A stretch of 64,000 nt of DNA from the NCBI GenBank assembly GCA_025677825.1, contig JAIXMO010000042.1, forward strand, positions 62,001-126,000. Direction: 5' to 3'. A model generated the notes under the pieces. That model worked only from the letters and a program-made list of their open reading frames with translations, was not told the DNA's origin and did not search any database. The position numbers were made by a program, and so were the translations under genes. This document shows positions 61,361 to 64,000 of the stretch, in pieces. The stretch's first letter is position 1, and the number at the start of each line of letters is the position of its first letter. This DNA is from Helicostylum pulchrum (Eukaryota; Mucoromycota; Mucoromycetes; Mucorales; Mucoraceae).

Positions 61361-62569
61361 CTATTTGAGAACTTTGGCTTTGGCGTTGTTAGCATTACCG
61401 ACTACTTTGGCACAATTGAGAATATGAGAACCGGTATCCTTGAGTTGCAGATTGAGGTTGCTAGCATCAACTAAAGAGCGCTTCTTCTTTAAGTCTGAAG
61501 CAATTTCAACTCTGGCTCTGTTAGCATTGCCGGCAACGACGGGATTGTTAGCAATATTAGCAGCAGTATTTTTGGCTTGAACGTTGGCATCACTAGCATC
61601 GACAGCAGAACGACGACGGAGAACATCGAGGTGAAGATTATTAGCAACATCAGTAACAACAGCATTATTACCAATATGGGAAAGAAGATCTTTAGATTGA
61701 ACATTAGCATGCGAGGCATCGACAACGGCACGCTTGAGGACCTTCGCTCTTAAATTTTTGGCGTTACCAGCAACAACAAGGTTATTAGCGATATGAGAAG
61801 CAGTATCCTTGAGTTGAATATTAGCGTTGTGGGCATCGACTAATCCATCACGCTTGACTAAATCGTCGACACAATCAGGATCTCCACCATGGCCACCGCT
61901 TCCTCCATGTCCACCACCATGGCCACCGCTTCCTCCATGTCCACCACCATGGCCACCGCTTCCTCCATGTCCACCACCATGGCCACCGCTTCCTCCATGT
62001 CCACCACCATGGCCACCGCTTCCTCCATGACCACCACCATGACCACCACTTCCTCCATGTCCACCATCATGATCACCACTACCACCACTGGCAACATTGA
62101 CATCAGCGTTATTGAGATTATCAGAGACGACGAGATTATTAGCAATATCGGAGAGAGTATTATCAAGTTGAATATTGAGGTCATGAGCATCGACTAAACT
62201 AGCACCGCCACCACTACCGCCATGTCCACCGCCATGTCCACCATCACTACCACCATGAGAACCAGAATCAAGATCTAAATTAGAAAAAGGGAGTTGTTAA
62301 TTTAAATCATTATCAAAATTCGCTCCCTAAATCGTACCTGGATTACCAAAGTCTCCAAAGTCGAAGTCATCATGGTCATTATGGCCACCACCACCACCAC
62401 CACAGCTGGAATCACAACATCCAGAAGAACAACGAGCAACGAGATGAGTGCTTGAATAACTACTGGGCCCGTCAGAACCACTAAGGGACTTTTCAGTGTA
62501 CAAAGAACGTGCAGAAACAGAAGCCAACATACTGGCAATAAGACCAAGGGGGACGAATTTCAATTGCAT
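61361..62569 (-). CDS. Secreted Gly/His-rich repeat protein with KEX2-like sites, 381 aa
   Basis: Exons are 62569-62338 and 62274-61361 (1146 nt in frame). Signal peptide: MQLKFVPLGLIASMLASVSA. After it comes a Cys cluster (CSSGCCDSSC) and a Gly/His/Asp-rich segment. Five diverged repeats of about 40 residues follow the pattern VDAxxxNxQxKDTxSHIANNxVVxGNA. Repeats 1 and 2 are separated by six copies of GGHGGGHGGS. Repeats 2 to 5 are each preceded by basic residues (VKRDG, LKRAV, RRRSA, KKRSL), which suit KEX2 cleavage. The repeats end in VLK just before the stop. Such architecture is known for KEX2-processed repeat proteins that release peptides outside the cell, and for cell-wall glycine-rich proteins. 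The first reading is favoured by the dibasic sites; the function is unknown. Confidence 0.88.
61889..62068 (-). repeat. 30-bp minisatellite coding for GGHGGGHGGS
   Basis: About six copies of a nearly identical 30-bp unit, CCACCACCATGGCCACCGCT followed by TCCTCCATGT, within the secreted protein gene. Copies near 61900-62010 are almost identical and outer copies carry a few substitutions, a mark of recent expansion. It is coding and in frame. Confidence 0.93.
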
Positions 62570-64000
62570 TTTATATGAGAGCTAATAAATATAAAGTTTA
62601 ATTCGTTGTAATAAATATCAAGTAATATATAAGATGAATACCTAAAAGAGAGCTTAATGTGAATAAAGAATGAATATATAAATTCGATTTTGAAATGAAA
62701 AATCGAGCTTCTTATATAAGAAAAAGAAAGTAAGGGATGACTATTATTAGACTATCTAGAATACAAGAAGAGGGGTTCTTATGCATGATAATTCAAGGAC
62801 AATTCACTCAACTCGATGGCCCAAAAGGAAATATACAACAAGTATATGTTTTTATGGGTCTGTTTCTCGGGGCGATCATGCAGTATAAAACAGAATTAAA
62901 GGGGGGTTTTTTTTTTATTTATCTTCAACTTTAACAACAACAACATTGGAAATAACATTCCTCCTTGTCACTTTTTATTATTTTATTTATAATATGTACA
63001 CTAAAAAAAAAAAAATTTGTGTATATCAATTTTTGTATAAGAAGCAGTACGTATGTGTATAGCACAATAGAGTGTAATAGTCTTCCATTAAACTTTATAT
63101 AACGAATGGCCATATTTATCAGAAACCTCTGTTTTATCGCTTATGCATGTCTACTAAAGTCCCTGTATAATCAAAAAAATCACGAATCGTTTTAAAAACT
63201 GCGTAAAAAAATAAAAATAAAAAATTATCCAGGATGTCACTCATTCGTACCCTTATAAATTGATACTTTTTGTTATGCATAGTACTACTATTATATTACA
63301 TATATTTATAGTAGGTTTAAGACAGATTCCATACAAGGATTTTTTTTGTTAGTATAGACGAGGAACTTGATAAGCACGTAGTGTATAAAATCGGATTATT
63401 TAAGATTGCTAATGATATTACTACTTCATCTTGATCTATTTATTTTTATTTTTATCTCCATGGTGCATTAACATTTATATAGTAAGATTTTCATGAGGTA
63501 TATCAAGAATTTAAAACAGAAGTCAAGAGCTCCATTAGGATAGCAATCAGGCTTATATTACCGCCTAATTAGTTTTGTTTGGATCTACGGTGCAGATTGC
63601 TTCTATGGCCACAATAATGCAACACATGTAAAAAAAATTAAAAATTAAACACGCTCTGTAAATGTACAGCAGAGGTATTTTGAATCAAGTAAAAAAATAA
63701 ATAATATCTTCTACTTTTTTTTTTTTTAAAAAAACAGGTAATCTTTCCTATCTTGGTTTACGCTACATGTTATTACTATGTTTTTATACGCTTAAAATCT
63801 CAATTTTTGTATATTTTAGTTCACTTTTATCCTCACACAGGATACTGCATGAGTCTGGAAAACGATCCTACTTTTTTTTGTCTCCTTTTTTTTTAAAGGA
63901 ATAATGAAAAGGGAATTGGTCGTATGACACCAATTGAAAACCTGTTTAGAGTAACGTAATAGCATGAAATAAACACAAATACAGAATAAAAAGTATTATA
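62570..64000. other. Upstream region of the secreted gene and end of window
   Basis: The first 150 bp are A-rich and likely the promoter/leader of the minus-strand secreted protein gene. The remainder has no recognisable gene; small frames at 62737-62934 and 62931-63113 are not convincing. No repeat or RNA gene was identified. Confidence 0.5.

Noticed and set aside
61889..62068. Regular 30-bp repeat resembling a CRISPR array
   Set aside because: The copies are directly adjacent with no spacers, they code in frame for Gly/His, and the genome is eukaryotic.
61889..62197. Open frames on the plus strand rich in Met/Thr/Ser or Pro opposite the secreted gene
   Set aside because: They are antisense shadows of the 30-bp minisatellite; the minus-strand frame has a signal peptide, a matching intron and conserved repeats.

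Overview
The window is nuclear DNA of a filamentous fungus, most likely an early-diverging one (Mucoromycota, Mucorales-like). The reasons are: AT-rich DNA with many long A/T homopolymers, genes cut by many short GT-AG introns (mostly 50-75 nt), a fungal CSL (Su(H)/CBF1-type) transcription factor, a DSC2/UBAC2-type ER protein, an F-box/LRR gene relic, and relics of Fanzor and Crypton-type elements. No tRNA, rRNA, CRISPR array or bacterial-type operon was seen. The species cannot be named from the sequence alone.

Layout. 0-0.7 kb: 3' part of the Arp2/3 subunit ARPC4. 1.0-3.9 kb: a decayed Fanzor nuclease gene (minus strand). 4-6.9 kb: no gene seen. 7.1-10.4 kb: CSL transcription factor. 10.4-14.6 kb: mostly empty, one doubtful small ORF. 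14.6-24.1 kb: a 3079-residue spectraplakin-like protein (two calponin-homology domains, long helical rod, C-terminal GAS2 domain). 24.3-27.0 kb: convergent intronless 899-residue leucine-rich protein. 28.3-30.1 kb: broken flavin monooxygenase. 30.2-31.6 kb: DSC2/UBAC2-like ER membrane protein. 32.1-32.9 kb: RNA polymerase II subunit Rpb4. 32.9-36.8 kb: two same-strand Golgi-type carbohydrate genes, a DXD glycosyltransferase fused to a LamG-like domain and a GH125 alpha-mannosidase. 37.8-39.5 kb: a TA-flanked inverted-repeat element without a transposase. 39.6-43.0 kb: two mitochondrial CoA-metabolism genes (enoyl-CoA/methylglutaconyl-CoA hydratase and CLYBL-type lyase). 47.5-48.6 kb: truncated MCM3 pseudogene. 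49.4-49.7 kb: NDUFA4/MLRQ protein. 50.3-52.1 kb: F-box/LRR pseudogene. 53.0 kb: small secreted peptide. 56.3-59.9 kb: a long Fanzor-type RNA-guided nuclease gene with all expected catalytic motifs, followed upstream by a partial Fanzor duplicate and a decayed Crypton-type recombinase. 61.4-62.6 kb: a secreted protein with five diverged repeats, three of the four inner junctions carrying basic cleavage-like sites.

The parts of most interest are the Fanzor family (one nearly complete gene, two relics, and GC-rich blocks just 3' of both large copies that could be guide-RNA scaffolds), the fungal spectraplakin-like gene with an 11-nt microexon, and the putative KEX2-processed repeat protein. Exon models were built by hand from reading-frame continuity, splice-site consensus and remembered family patterns. 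Coordinates of splice sites are therefore predictions.
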